Part shown: positions 48,594-58,906 of the stretch, in pieces
How positions within the stretch are numbered: position 1 is the first letter of the stretch
Layout of the letters: every line of letters starts with the position of its first letter
Source: Brachyspira pilosicoli P43/6/78
GTDB taxonomy: Bacteria > Spirochaetota > Brachyspiria > Brachyspirales > Brachyspiraceae
Length of the DNA: 64,000 bases
NCBI RefSeq assembly: GCF_000325665.1
Contig: NC_019908.1
Location: forward strand, 992,001-1,056,000
Reading direction: 5' to 3'
Notes under the pieces: generated by a model
What the model was told of the DNA's origin: nothing
Database searches by the model: none
The model's input: the letters and a program-made list of their open reading frames with translations, nothing else
Position numbers and translations under genes: made by a program

Positions 48594-50433
48594 TCAATTA
48601 TTAGGATATATCAATTTATAATCTTTCTTTTTTCCTGCCTCAACATAATCTTCAGGCACTACTTTCCAATTATTAAGTTTTTCAACAGTAATAGCACCAT
48701 TTTGTTTTTCAAACCAATCTATAATATAATATCTCAAATCTTTATCTGTAGCCTTTAATACCAAATCCATGTTTTGCAAAGTTTTTAAATCTATTCCAGC
48801 ACCTTGAGACAAATGTCCGCCGCCGCCGCTTCCTCTATAAGAGTTAATAGCAACTTTATATTCTTTATCCAATTCAAAAGGTCTTCCATCAGTGAAAGAT
48901 TCTATTGTAACTTTTTCTCCCCTAGGTTTAGTAACATCAACAATATAATTAATTCCTCCAACACTTTCATAATTATAACTAGGTGTAACTGTGTCATAAG
49001 AATTATATCTATTATTAAATATTAACTCTCCATTTGCATCTTTTTTAAATGCTATTAAATGGTCATTAATATTAGTCATAGTATTAAACCATCTGTCGTA
49101 AGAATATTCCATAACATCTTTTATTTGTTTTCCTGTTAATTTCATCACATAAAAGAAATTCTCATAAGGATAAAGACTAAACATATCCCTAACCCTTACA
49201 ACACCATTATTCAAAACAGCATCTTTACTTAAAGGAGCAGCAAAGCTCACATCAACATCTTCTCCCAACTCTTCTTTAGCTATAGTAAACTCTAGCTTAT
49301 GTATAAAACTTAAAAAATAACTGTCTCCAAACATAGCATCATCAGAAGTAAGTTTAGTGTTCAAATTACCAATATCACGGCTCACCCAAGTTTGTATAGC
49401 TTTTTTAGAAGAATCAAAATTATCTAAAAACTCTTTATCTGCCTCATACTTTGAAACATCAATTAATTCACCTTTAAACTTAATATCCCAAGCATTATTA
49501 GTGTAAATCATACTCACATCAATAGAAGGTATAAATCTTGCAGCATTAACCCCTCCAAATATAGGCACAACTTTACCGCTTGGACTTTTTACTTCTTTAG
49601 TTTTTTGCTTTGTAGTTTCATCGTAACCTAAACCAGACCAACCCTGATGGTCATGACCTACAAGTATAATATCAAACCCATCAACTTGCTCTGCAACTAA
49701 TTGACTAGCATTTTCATTTTTAAAAGTTTCTTTATCTTCTGTGTAATTAGCACCCGCATGGAAAAGCCCTATCACAATATCAGGACTCTCTTTTTCTTTT
49801 ATAGTTTTTATCCATTTTTTTGCAGACTCAACCATATCTTCAGTAGCCAATCCTTCGTATAATACCTTTGGCAGCTGCCTATCTATTGCAGGCTCTATCA
49901 AACTAAGTATTGCTATTTTTACTCCATTTTTCTCTATTATGGTGTAAGGCTTAAAATATGGATTTTTTTGTTTTTTCATCTACTAAATTAGCAGAAAGTA
50001 AAGGTGCTTTTATCTCTTTTACTATTTTATCATAAACATTATGACCAGCCTCAACATCATGATTGCCCACTCCAACAGCATCATAATTCATATAGTTAAG
50101 CACTTCAGACCATATATGAGGCTCATTAGTGGCAACAAAGTTATAATAATAAACTGTAGGCTGCCCTTGAAGAGAATCTCCATTATCTAATAGTAATACT
50201 GTTTTACCTTCATCTTTTAATTTTTTAATATATGTGCTTACCTGAGCCATGGAAGTATTTTCTTCTTTATCTGTAATAAAATTATAAGGAAAAATCATTC
50301 CATGTATATCTGTAGTTTCAACTATAGTAAAATTAATCTCCCCCTCGGGGTAAGTTCTATTATTATTAGAATTATTACAAGACATAAAAACCAACAATGA
50401 AATAATAGTTATTATAATATATCCTCTTTTCAT
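48594..50433 (-). CDS. 5'-nucleotidase/2',3'-cyclic phosphodiesterase lipoprotein, frameshifted
   Basis: Periplasmic or surface metallophosphatase of the UshA/CpdB family, about 612 residues. The lipoprotein signal ends SLLVFMSC (Cys 19 from the ATG at 50433, preceded by GGAG). Metal-binding motifs are VETTDIHGMIFPYNF, LLDNGDSLQGQP and AVGVGNHDVEAG. The frame closes at 49951; dropping one T from the run 49963-49969 joins DEKTK to NPYFKPYTII. The rest holds VIGLFHAGANY, ILVGHDHQGW and the 5'-nucleotidase C-terminal domain with INSYRGSGGGGHLSQG. It probably releases phosphate and nucleosides from host nucleotides. Confidence 0.85.
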
Positions 50434-50516
50434 TAAAAACTCCATATTATTATTCTTATAATATATAAGTATAGTGAAAAAAAGAATATATCTATTTTAT
50501 TTTTAATAAATTACAA

Positions 50517-51449
50517 TTATTTTGTAAAACCTTTGGTGTCGTCATAAAGCTCTATATATTTTTTTACGCCTTTTGCTGTGGCTTTTACCATTTTTAGCCT
50601 TGTCTCTTTATTTTTTAAAAACTTAGCATCATCTGGGTTTGTGATAAATCCAATCTCTATAAGCGTAGACGGCATTATAGCACCTTTTAAAACATAAAAT
50701 AATGCATTTTGTACAGGTTTAGTTCTCTTTGCTACTCCAGATACTTTATGCACTTCATCTGCAATAGACTCTGCTAATATTCTGCTTTCTTTTTGATACT
50801 GTTCTATAAGCATATAATTGTGAGTAATTTGTGATGAATAGTCTTCATATTTAGCTGAATCTATTTTATCAAATTTCACCAAAGCATCATTTTCAAACAT
50901 AGATACAGCCCTAGCATATTCACTAGATTCCTGAGCACTTACAAAATATGCCTCAAAACCTTTGGCACTGGAGCTTAATGAAGCATTGGCATGAACGCTT
51001 ATTAATAATGCATTATTTGCTTTTTCTGTATTAATTTTTGCAGCAGTATTGGCTATTTTAAAACGTTCTGCAAGAGTTGGATAAACATCATTAGTTCTTG
51101 TTAATACTATTTTTACATCTGGAAGTATATTTTCCAATTCTTTTTTTAGTTCTAGAGAAAATGACAAAACTATATCTTTTTCATATATCTTTCCAACACC
51201 AATAGAACCAGGGTCTCTTCCGCCATGCCCTGGGTCTATTATTATTGTTGTAATACCTTTAGAATCAAATTTACTTTTTGCTGGATTAAAAGCTTTTTTT
51301 AATTCTTCTGCTGTAATATTTAAATTGTTTAATTTTATTTTATCATTATTCTGAGAGTATAAAAAGCAAGTATTAAATAGAGCTAATACAAAAAATAATA
51401 TTATTCTTCTTTTATTTCCTCTGAATAACCACAATCTTCCTTGATACAA
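50517..51449 (-). CDS. N-acetylmuramoyl-L-alanine amidase (Amidase_3, AmiC-like)
   Basis: Predicted amidase of up to 310 residues that cleaves the stem peptide from murein, exported by an N-terminal hydrophobic segment (IILFFVLALFNTCFLYS). The zinc-amidase motifs are TIIIDPGHGGRDPGSIG near residue 66, the Glu in KIYEKDIVLSFS, ALLISVHANASLSSSAKGF near residue 150 and TLIEIGFITNPDDAKFLKN near residue 265 with the catalytic Glu. The start is unclear: no ATG fits, and the TTG at 51449 lies 49 bases inside topA. Another TTG at 51434 is preceded by AAGGAAGA. Confidence 0.85.
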   Translation of the reverse strand: MYQGRLWLFRGNKRRIILFFVLALFNTCFLYSQNNDKIKLNNLNITAEELKKAFNPAKSKFDSKGITTIIIDPGHGGRDPGSIGVGKIYEKDIVLSFSLELKKELENILPDVKIVLTRTNDVYPTLAERFKIANTAAKINTEKANNALLISVHANASLSSSAKGFEAYFVSAQESSEYARAVSMFENDALVKFDKIDSAKYEDYSSQITHNYMLIEQYQKESRILAESIADEVHKVSGVAKRTKPVQNALFYVLKGAIMPSTLIEIGFITNPDDAKFLKNKETRLKMVKATAKGVKKYIELYDDTKGFTK

Positions 51450-53506
51450 ACTTTAAACAATCCTTTGTTTTTAATATTCTTCTCTACCATAAGCCCATTA
51501 CATTTAGGACAAGGCTCAAGCAAAGGTTTATCCCAACTTACAAAATCGCATTTAGGATAATTGGAACAACCATAAAACTCTCTTCCCCTCTTAGAACGCT
51601 TTAATGTAATGTCGCCTCCGCATTTAGGACAAATACCAAAAGATATACCCTTAGTATTTTTACATTCAGGAAAACCAGAACAAGCAATAAAATATCCGTA
51701 TCTTCCTAAACGTTTAATCATCTTCTTGCCGCATTTCTCACATACAAAATCAGTCTCTTCATTAAAGAAATCTTTCATATTGTGAATATTTTCTGTAGCA
51801 GTTTTGAGCGTATCCAAAAAATGAGGATAGAACTCTTTTAATATATTATTCCATTCTACATTATCGTCTTCTATTTTATCAAGTTTACTTTCCATCTCGG
51901 CAGTAAAGTTAATATTTACAAGTTCTGGGAAATTTTCGCTTATAAGTTCATTAACAAGTTTTCCAAGCTCTGTAGGTACAAGCTGTTTACCTTTTCTCTG
52001 TACATAATGTCTTGATATAATTGTTTTTATTGTAGGAGCATAAGTAGAAGGTCTTCCTATTCCTGATTCTTCAAGTATTTTTACTAATGAAGCATCTGTA
52101 TATCTTGGAGGAGGTGTTGTAAAGTGCTGCTGAGGATTATGCTCTACAAAATCGCATACCTCACCATTTGACAAACTAGGCATTTTTGAAGCCTTTTCTT
52201 TATCTTCTTTGTCTATAGTAAGCACTTTCATAAATCCGTCAAACTCTATTTTTGATGATGAAACAGCAAACTCACAATCGCCTGCAACAATTACTGCTCT
52301 TGTATTTTTCATTTTTGCAGGAAGCATTTGAGAAGATACAAATCTCTCCCATATAAGTTTATAAAGTTTATACTGTTCAGGTTTTAAATATTCTTTAATA
52401 CTATCTGGTGTTAAAAATACATTAGTAGGTCTTATAGCTTCGTGAGCATCTTGTGCATTCTTTTTTACAGAATAGTTTGGAGGCTCTGGAGGTAAATAAT
52501 TACTTCCATATTCTTTTTGTATAAAATCCCTCGCCTGCTCTTGTGCTACTGGAGATATTCTCACACTATCGGTACGCATATATGTTATAAGTCCTGTAGC
52601 CTCTCCTGCTATAGAAACTCCTTCATAGAGTGTTTGTGCTATTTGCATTGTCTTTGATGAGTTATAGCCTAAAGATGTACTTGCTGCTTGCTGTAATTTA
52701 CTTGTAGTATATGGAGCTGTTGGATTTCTTAATCTGTCTTTTATCTCTATACTTGATACTGTATAGGTTTTATCTTTTAAATGCTCCATTATAGCATCAA
52801 CATCTTCTTTTGTTTTTAAATCAGGTTTTTCACCTTTGTATTTTTGAAGCTCTGCTAAAAACTCTTTATTTTTATGTTTTAAAAATACTCCAAAAGTCCA
52901 ATATTCTACAGGAACAAATGTTTCTATTTCATCTTCTCTATTACAAATTATAAGCAAAGCGACATTCTGTACTCTTCCTGCAGAAAGCCCTCTTTTTATC
53001 TTTTCCCAAAGCAAAGGGCTTAAATTATAACCAATAAGTCTGTCTAATACCCTTCTTGCTTTTTGTGCATTTACTTTTGCTATGTCTATATCTCTAGGTT
53101 TATCAATGGCTTCTTTAAGTGCATCTTTTGTAATCTCATGAAAAACTATTCTTTTTATAGGTACAGCAGAATTAACGCTTCTTATTTTATTTCCTATATG
53201 CCAAGCAATACTCTCCCCTTCCCTATCATCATCGGCTGCAAGCAACACCTCTTCAGATTTCTTTGCCTCTTTTTTAAGATCATTTAATATCTTAGCTCTT
53301 CCTCTTATTGTAATATATTCAGGCTCAAAACCATTGTCTACATCTATAGCTAGTCTGCTTCTTGGCAAATCTATTAAATGCCCCATTGATGATAATACTA
53401 CATAATCTGACCCTAAATATCTATTTATAGTTTTTGCCTTAGCAGGCGACTCAACTATTACTAATTTCTTTTTAGTAGTTTTCTTTTCTTTAGTTTTTGT
53501 AGCCAT
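51401..53506 (-). CDS. topA: DNA topoisomerase I
   Basis: Predicted 701-residue type IA topoisomerase that relaxes negative supercoils. The TOPRIM domain begins KKLVIVESPAKAKTINRYLG near residue 13. The active-site Tyr is in GLITYMRTDSVRISP near residue 303. Three C-terminal zinc ribbons follow: CEKCGKKMIKR, CPKCGGDITLKR and CPKCNGLMVEK, each with a second Cys pair. It lies 18 bases after dprA, the common dprA-topA order. Confidence 0.97.
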   Translation of the reverse strand: MATKTKEKKTTKKKLVIVESPAKAKTINRYLGSDYVVLSSMGHLIDLPRSRLAIDVDNGFEPEYITIRGRAKILNDLKKEAKKSEEVLLAADDDREGESIAWHIGNKIRSVNSAVPIKRIVFHEITKDALKEAIDKPRDIDIAKVNAQKARRVLDRLIGYNLSPLLWEKIKRGLSAGRVQNVALLIICNREDEIETFVPVEYWTFGVFLKHKNKEFLAELQKYKGEKPDLKTKEDVDAIMEHLKDKTYTVSSIEIKDRLRNPTAPYTTSKLQQAASTSLGYNSSKTMQIAQTLYEGVSIAGEATGLITYMRTDSVRISPVAQEQARDFIQKEYGSNYLPPEPPNYSVKKNAQDAHEAIRPTNVFLTPDSIKEYLKPEQYKLYKLIWERFVSSQMLPAKMKNTRAVIVAGDCEFAVSSSKIEFDGFMKVLTIDKEDKEKASKMPSLSNGEVCDFVEHNPQQHFTTPPPRYTDASLVKILEESGIGRPSTYAPTIKTIISRHYVQRKGKQLVPTELGKLVNELISENFPELVNINFTAEMESKLDKIEDDNVEWNNILKEFYPHFLDTLKTATENIHNMKDFFNEETDFVCEKCGKKMIKRLGRYGYFIACSGFPECKNTKGISFGICPKCGGDITLKRSKRGREFYGCSNYPKCDFVSWDKPLLEPCPKCNGLMVEKNIKNKGLFKVCIKEDCGYSEEIKEE

Positions 53507-53524
53507 TTTTTATATCCTTAAATT

Positions 53525-54764
53525 TTATTTCTCTATACTATAATATTTTCCAGATAACTGCTTTATAAAACCATTAATCTCTAATTGCATAAGCAAAGAT
53601 GTTACACTCTGAACTTTCATGTTAGTTTTTTCTTATTATATCGTCTATGTGTATTTTTTCAACTTTACTTATTATATCATAAATAAAAGCTTCGTCATCT
53701 TGTAAATCAGGTTTTATAATACTCGCTTTTTTATTTTGCTTTTTATTATCTAATTTCTTTTCTTGCTTTAAAAGCTTATTATTTTTTTTAAAATCATTAA
53801 CTTTTTTAACTTCTGTAGTTTTATTAATATTTCCGCCTTCAAAATATTTAAGCTTCATTTTAACATAATCTTCATCATTAGAAAATATATCATCAAAATC
53901 TTCTAGTATGTCTAATATATTATAAGCTATTTTAGCACCGTCTTTATAAAGCTTATGATTGCCGTAATACTCCTTTAATTTTTCATCGTATGGAGCTATA
54001 TAAACATCTCTGCCTTGATTGAGAGCAAAATCTACAGTTATTAAAGCACCCGATTTACTAGACGCCTCAACCATAATAACAGCATAGGAAAGTCCTGATA
54101 TTATTCTGTTTCTTCTTGGGAAATTAGTTTTATCTGGTTTTCTTCCTACTTCAAACTCACTTATTATAAGCCCTTTTTCTATTAATTTATTATAAACCTT
54201 TAAATTCTCTGAAGGATAAACATTGTCTATTCCGCACCCTAATACTGCCACAGTGTTTGCTCCAGAACTTATAGCTCCAATATGTGCTTCTTTGTCTACT
54301 CCTTTGGCCATACCTGATACTACAGAAATATTTAATGCTGATAATTTTGAAGATATATCAAAAGCATATTTAGAACTTTTATCTGTAGGAAATCTTGTGC
54401 CTACCACTGCTATAGAGTTTCTTCTTAATTTTTTTAAATCACCTTTATAATAAAGTATATACGGAGGATTATCTATTTGCTTTAAATTAAATGGATATTC
54501 TTCATCAAATAAACTTAATATACCTATTCCGTAACTTTTTGATTTTTCTATTATATCGTTAGCTTTATCTAATATTTCATTTTTATTAAAATTGCCTATT
54601 TGTGATTTGAACTTTTTTTCTAGCAGCAATTTTATATTCTCTTCTTTGTCTTCAAAAATATTTTCTACGGAGTCATAATGATTAATTAGTTCTGATATTC
54701 TTTTATCACCTACTTTGTCAATCTGATTCAAGGCTATTAGATATATATTTTTATCACTATGCAT
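53525..54764 (-). CDS. dprA: DNA-processing protein DprA, frameshifted near the 3' end
   Basis: DprA/Smf loads RecA on incoming single strands in natural transformation and is also kept by non-competent bacteria. The Rossmann-like core shows SIAVVGTRFPTDKSSKYAF near residue 117, VVSGMAKGVDKEAHIGAIS near residue 149, and NTVAVLGCGIDNVYPSEN. The frame closes at 53622, but dropping one T from the run 53626-53631 adds a winged-helix tail, IIRKTNMKVQSVTSLLMQLE, ending at 53525. With the tail the length (about 412 residues) is like other long DprA proteins. topA follows directly. Confidence 0.88.
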
Positions 54765-54791
54765 TTTAACTTGTTCTCCGTAAATCCAACT

Positions 54792-55502
54792 CTAATTCAT
54801 TTGATTAATTATTTGATTTATATTATTTAAAGCCGTTTGCTTTATATTATTTTCTTTTGCTAAAGAGACTATTTTTCTATAGGCTTCAATAGACTCTTTG
54901 CCGTTTCCTAAACTGTATTGTATACGTGCTAGTATAAACAAATAATCTATATTATTAGGGTCTGTTTCTAAAGATTTATTTATTAGACCTAATGCTTCTT
55001 CGTAGTAATTTTGCTGTATGCCTCTAAGTGATGATAGTGCTGCATAGTAGTTTGGGTTGTTTGGGTCTTTATTTATAGCAAATTGTATATTACTTTCTGC
55101 ACGTGCCAAAAAGTTTGTTTTTTGTGTTTCTGTGTCAGCACTTTCTGCAAGGTTGGCATATGACAATCCTAAACCATAACGCAAGTATGGGCTATTAGGA
55201 AGAATTTTTAAAGCTTCTGTAAAATATTTTGCAGAGTAAGCATATTGTTTTTTTGCTAGGCTTCTTTCTGCCAAAACCCTATATACTGCTCCTAGCCTAT
55301 CTTGTGCATAAATTTTCTGATTAATTATATCATTGTAAGTATCTGTAACATCAAGAAGGGCTTTATCATCATCTTCATTTTTACCTTTCTCATAGAGGTT
55401 GTATGCACGGTTAAGATTAAATCTATTTTTAAATACTTGATTACAAGACATCAAAAAAAAGCAAGAAAAAACAATTAATGATATTTTTAAAAATTTCTTC
55501 AT
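54792..55502 (-). CDS. TPR-repeat lipoprotein
   Basis: Predicted 236-residue lipoprotein: MKKFLKISLIVFSCFFLMSC, Cys 20, from the ATG at 55502, which has GAGGG upstream (an in-frame ATG at 55517 is less likely). The rest is a row of about five tetratricopeptide repeats, for example YSAKYFTEALKILPNSPYL and YYAALSSLRGIQQNYYEEAL, which normally hold other proteins. The partner is unknown. It precedes dprA by 27 bases and faces away from the sialidase-like genes. Confidence 0.83.
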   Translation of the reverse strand: MKKFLKISLIVFSCFFLMSCNQVFKNRFNLNRAYNLYEKGKNEDDDKALLDVTDTYNDIINQKIYAQDRLGAVYRVLAERSLAKKQYAYSAKYFTEALKILPNSPYLRYGLGLSYANLAESADTETQKTNFLARAESNIQFAINKDPNNPNYYAALSSLRGIQQNYYEEALGLINKSLETDPNNIDYLFILARIQYSLGNGKESIEAYRKIVSLAKENNIKQTALNNINQIINQMN

Positions 55503-55695
55503 ATTAAAAACCCTCATATAAGGAAATATACTATATTATATAAAAAAGTAAAGAATTAATTAACAATTATATTTTATAAAGACACTTGATAAAAAGATAA
55601 AAATGACTATAATTATACTTTATGTTTTTAAAGCAAAAATTAAAAAATTATCTACTTTTATCCGAAATTCCAAGTAAATAATTTGTAAATTTTGC

Positions 55696-55723
55696 TTGAC
55701 TTTGTATTTTATTTTAATATATT
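55696..55723 (+). promoter_or_regulatory. Promoter of the first sialidase-like gene
   Basis: TTGACT (55696-55701), a 16-base spacer and TATATT (55718-55723). The transcript would have a leader of about 140 bases before the ATG, unusually long for this window. Confidence 0.6.
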
Positions 55724-55783
55724 TTATATATAGAGTGCAAAAAGCTCTCTATAATATGTTCTTTTGGAAATAATAAATTGTTA

Positions 55784-55814
55784 AAAATAGCTGTTAGGAG
55801 AATAAAGCTATTTT
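55784..55814 (+). promoter_or_regulatory. Leader hairpin with a GGAG in its loop
   Basis: AAAATAGCT (55784-55792) and AGCTATTTT (55806-55814) make a perfect 9-bp stem closing a 13-base loop that contains TTAGGAG. It lies in the leader, some 55 bases before the real AAGGAG. It resembles no riboswitch I know; it may stabilise the mRNA or control translation. Confidence 0.4.
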
Positions 55815-55868
55815 CAATTTTTTATTTTAAATAAATAAGCAAAAAAAATTTTATATAAGGAGATTTAT

Positions 55869-57260
55869 ATGAGTAAAAAGATTATTTATTTATTATCTTT
55901 ACTTATGGCTTTAAGCTTAGTGTTTGCAAGCTGTAAGAAAAATGATGGTGTTACCGGCATTCAAGGTGATACTAACCAAGAAGATGAAATCAAAGAAAAC
56001 ACTGGCGGTTTACAAACATCATGGGATCAAATTAAAGATAAAACTATTATGAATGACTATGCTGTTATAGGTGAAAGCGGCGGTGACTATTATAGAAACC
56101 CTGTAATAGTTGCTTTAGGCGGTGCTAATGTTTTAATAGTTACTGAAAAAAGAATTAATTATCCTGGTTCTGCTAATGACATAGGTGTTAATGGTAGTAA
56201 ACCAGTAAGTATAGTATATTTATTAAGCTCTGATGCTGGTGATAATTTCTCTTCACCTCTACCAATAGGGGGAGAATCTACTAGTGCCGATAATGCTGTT
56301 TCTGCCCCTGTAGTATATTACAAAAAAGATAAAGTATATGTAATAGCTTCTGCTGGTGCTGGTATATCTCGTACAGATCAAGATTATTCAGCAAGAAATC
56401 CAAAATCAATGCTTAAATATTCTGTTGGTACTGTTACAGGTGCTGATAATAAAGCTTCAATACAATGGAGTGAATGGAAAGAATTAAGTGTAAGTGGTAA
56501 AATAGGTGAAAATGTTCAATTTGGTACACATTCTGGAAGAGGTATAATTGCTAGTGATGGTACTACTATGGTTCTTCCTATAATAACAGCAGAACAAGGT
56601 AAAAATGGTGCTGCTAAAGAAATGATGGGAGCTGAGTTTTATAAAGTAACTGCTAATGATACACTCACAATTGGAGAGAAAATTGGTCAAACAGTTAAAT
56701 TCGCACAAGGAAGTGGCACTTCTGGATTTAGTAAATATAAAGAAGCAAAACCTATAGCTTATGATAATACTAAAGTAACTTATTTCGCAGTACCAAATCC
56801 TGATGGTGGAGACGGAAAAATGGGTAAAGGAGATAGCGGTGCTGAAAATAATGTTACTTCTACAACAATACCAGGTTCTGAAGGTTCTTTTGGTTTCTTA
56901 AAATTAACAGGTAGTTGGTATGGAGCTAATCAGTATGATCCATCAAAATATGCTAGTAATCCTAGCCAAGCTGGTGGAGCTACTGGTGATCAAGCAGGTA
57001 AAGATGAAGTATTGTTCTCACATGTAACAACTCCAGCTGGACAGAACCAGATGCGTTTACTTGACCCTCAACAATATGAGCCTCTAAGTAAATCATTACA
57101 AATATCTAAAACTAGCAAAAGTTCTTCTATAGATGTATTGCCAGATGGTACTATAATTGTTGTTGCTGAAAAAGAAAGAAATACTGGTGCTAGCGGTTTG
57201 AAATTCAATATATTCTTTAGCAGATATACTCAAAGTTATTTATCTAGTCAGTTAGAATAA
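55869..57260 (+). CDS. Sialidase-like (BNR/Asp-box) lipoprotein 1
   Basis: Predicted 463-residue lipoprotein (LVFASC, Cys 22) with a six-bladed sialidase-type propeller. The YYRNPVIV segment near residue 75 corresponds to the RIP motif and keeps the Arg that binds sialate carboxylate. NDIGVNG near residue 102 supplies the likely catalytic Asp, and SSDAGDNFSSP is an Asp-box. FGTHSGRGIIASDGTTMVLP near residue 220 is the second-blade pattern. It resembles exo-alpha-sialidases; release of mucin sialic acid is inferred. It has its own promoter and terminator (57287-57332). Confidence 0.8.
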   Translation: MSKKIIYLLSLLMALSLVFASCKKNDGVTGIQGDTNQEDEIKENTGGLQTSWDQIKDKTIMNDYAVIGESGGDYYRNPVIVALGGANVLIVTEKRINYPGSANDIGVNGSKPVSIVYLLSSDAGDNFSSPLPIGGESTSADNAVSAPVVYYKKDKVYVIASAGAGISRTDQDYSARNPKSMLKYSVGTVTGADNKASIQWSEWKELSVSGKIGENVQFGTHSGRGIIASDGTTMVLPIITAEQGKNGAAKEMMGAEFYKVTANDTLTIGEKIGQTVKFAQGSGTSGFSKYKEAKPIAYDNTKVTYFAVPNPDGGDGKMGKGDSGAENNVTSTTIPGSEGSFGFLKLTGSWYGANQYDPSKYASNPSQAGGATGDQAGKDEVLFSHVTTPAGQNQMRLLDPQQYEPLSKSLQISKTSKSSSIDVLPDGTIIVVAEKERNTGASGLKFNIFFSRYTQSYLSSQLE

Positions 57261-57286
57261 TTTGAGAGAAAAATAATTGAATAGAT

Positions 57287-57332
57287 ACAAGGAATATATT
57301 TGATAGTTTCAAGTATATTCCTTGTTGTTTTT
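57287..57332 (+). terminator. Terminator after sialidase-like gene 1
   Basis: ACAAGGAATATA pairs with TATATTCCTTGT across a 15-base loop, then GTTGTTTTTT. The next gene starts 17 bases on, so some read-through is probable. Confidence 0.8.
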
Positions 57333-57349
57333 TAATTAGGAAAAGATAA

Positions 57350-58723
57350 ATGAAAAAAATTATTTGTTTTATAGTTTTATTATTTACTCTAAATAGTTGC
57401 GGTACCGATTATTTTTATTCTAGCTTTACTATTCGCAGAGAATTATTATGGCTTACATCTTTATCAGAACAAACAACTCTTGACACTCGTGCACAAATTA
57501 CTGGAACTACAACTACATTCAATCGTTTCTCTTCTCCTTCTATAATAGCAACACCTGCTAATTATTTAATAGCAATATACGAAAATAGAACAATTAGTGC
57601 ATCTGATTTAGATCTTTATGGAATAAACGGAAGAAAAAAAACTGAAGTAACAGCAAGAATATCTAAAGATTCTGCATCATTTGATAGCACTGTTACAGTT
57701 GGAAATACAAAAGGTTTTGACCCCACAGTATCACATGGTTCTCCTGTTTCTTTTTTAACTAAAAATGGAGATATTGTAGTATTATCTACAGGAGGAGCAG
57801 GTTTTGCACAAAACCTTGGTGCTGCACAAAAAACAACATTAGCTGTAAGTATTAGTACAAATAATGGATATGAATGGACTGATTGGAGTAATTTGGATGA
57901 AAAAATATTTGAATCTCTTTTAAATAGTTCTTATGATAGATTTTATACAACTCCAGGAAATGGAATAACATTAAGAAATGGAACTTTAGCTTGTATGATA
58001 GATTATAAAAGAGATGCTGATTCAGCTGCACAAGGAGCTGCTATACTTTATTCAAAAGACGATGGTAAAACTTGGCAATTGGGCGGTACATTGCAATATA
58101 ATGGAAATGGTCATAGATTTGCTAAAATTATAGCAGAGAGAACAGACGGTAAACTTCTTATAGCTTCAGTAAAAGATACTGGTAAAAATGATATAAATGT
58201 ATATAAAAATACTGGAAGCATAGTTTGGTATTTGGCAGATACTCTTGATTCATCTATAAATACTTTTAGTGTAACTAGCCCAGTGGTACAAGACCCTACT
58301 CTGGGTAAAATAACATTATTTGATAAAAATAGTGGAGGTGTGGTATCTGGAAGCAGTATAAAATATCATCTTAAAGATTCAAGTACAACAATAGATGGCA
58401 TTATTTTAGCTCATTCTTATCCTCAGCGTAAATATCAGGCACCTGCAGGAGAGGTAACTGTATATAATGTTACAGCTCTATCTATAAGTGCAGATGATGG
58501 TAAAACTTGGACTATGATTACAAATGTTGTAGGAAAAGAAGGAACTAATTTTACTGCTTTTAGACATAGCGGATTAATGGTGTTTAGAGATGGAAGTATC
58601 GGTTTAGCTTATGAAGAAGGTGTTGGACCTAGTTTTACAGATAGACAAGGATATATACCATATTATAGAAGATTTGGATTATCTGCAATATCCGGCGGAC
58701 AATATTCTTATGTAGGTTTATAA
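57350..58723 (+). CDS. Sialidase-like (BNR/Asp-box) lipoprotein 2, altered active site
   Basis: Predicted 457-residue lipoprotein (TLNSC, Cys 17). Asp-boxes are clear: SKDDGKTWQLGG near residue 235 and SADDGKTWTMIT near residue 380, and TPGNGITLRNGTLACM near residue 203 matches the second blade. At the RIP position it reads FNRFSSPSIIA, so the Arg of the motif is displaced or lost, and the following Asp-Gly element reads LYGINGRKKT. It may be a binding protein or have another glycan substrate. No separate promoter is visible; it is probably expressed with gene 1. Confidence 0.75.
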   Translation: MKKIICFIVLLFTLNSCGTDYFYSSFTIRRELLWLTSLSEQTTLDTRAQITGTTTTFNRFSSPSIIATPANYLIAIYENRTISASDLDLYGINGRKKTEVTARISKDSASFDSTVTVGNTKGFDPTVSHGSPVSFLTKNGDIVVLSTGGAGFAQNLGAAQKTTLAVSISTNNGYEWTDWSNLDEKIFESLLNSSYDRFYTTPGNGITLRNGTLACMIDYKRDADSAAQGAAILYSKDDGKTWQLGGTLQYNGNGHRFAKIIAERTDGKLLIASVKDTGKNDINVYKNTGSIVWYLADTLDSSINTFSVTSPVVQDPTLGKITLFDKNSGGVVSGSSIKYHLKDSSTTIDGIILAHSYPQRKYQAPAGEVTVYNVTALSISADDGKTWTMITNVVGKEGTNFTAFRHSGLMVFRDGSIGLAYEEGVGPSFTDRQGYIPYYRRFGLSAISGGQYSYVGL

Positions 58724-58740
58724 TTTATAACAATTAAATA

Positions 58741-58772
58741 AAAAAAAGAGAGTGTTATGCTCTCTTTTTTTT
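58741..58772 (+). terminator. Terminator after sialidase-like gene 2
   Basis: AAAAAAAGAGAG pairs with CTCTCTTTTTTT across TGTTATG, with the T-run built into the stem. Confidence 0.9.
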
Positions 58773-58845
58773 ATTTTAAATATTTATAGCAAAAAAGTCG
58801 TTTTATAAAAAAGCTATATTTTTATATTATTTTTTGAAAAAATAT

Positions 58846-58873
58846 TTGACTTTCTCAATAACATTACTATACT
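58846..58873 (+). promoter_or_regulatory. Promoter of sialidase-like gene 3
   Basis: TTGACT (58846-58851) and TATACT (58868-58873) with 16 bases between, followed by a short leader and GGGGG just before the ATG at 58907. Confidence 0.65.
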
Positions 58874-58906
58874 ATTAAATTATGTAATAATATTGTGGGG
58901 GTCTAT

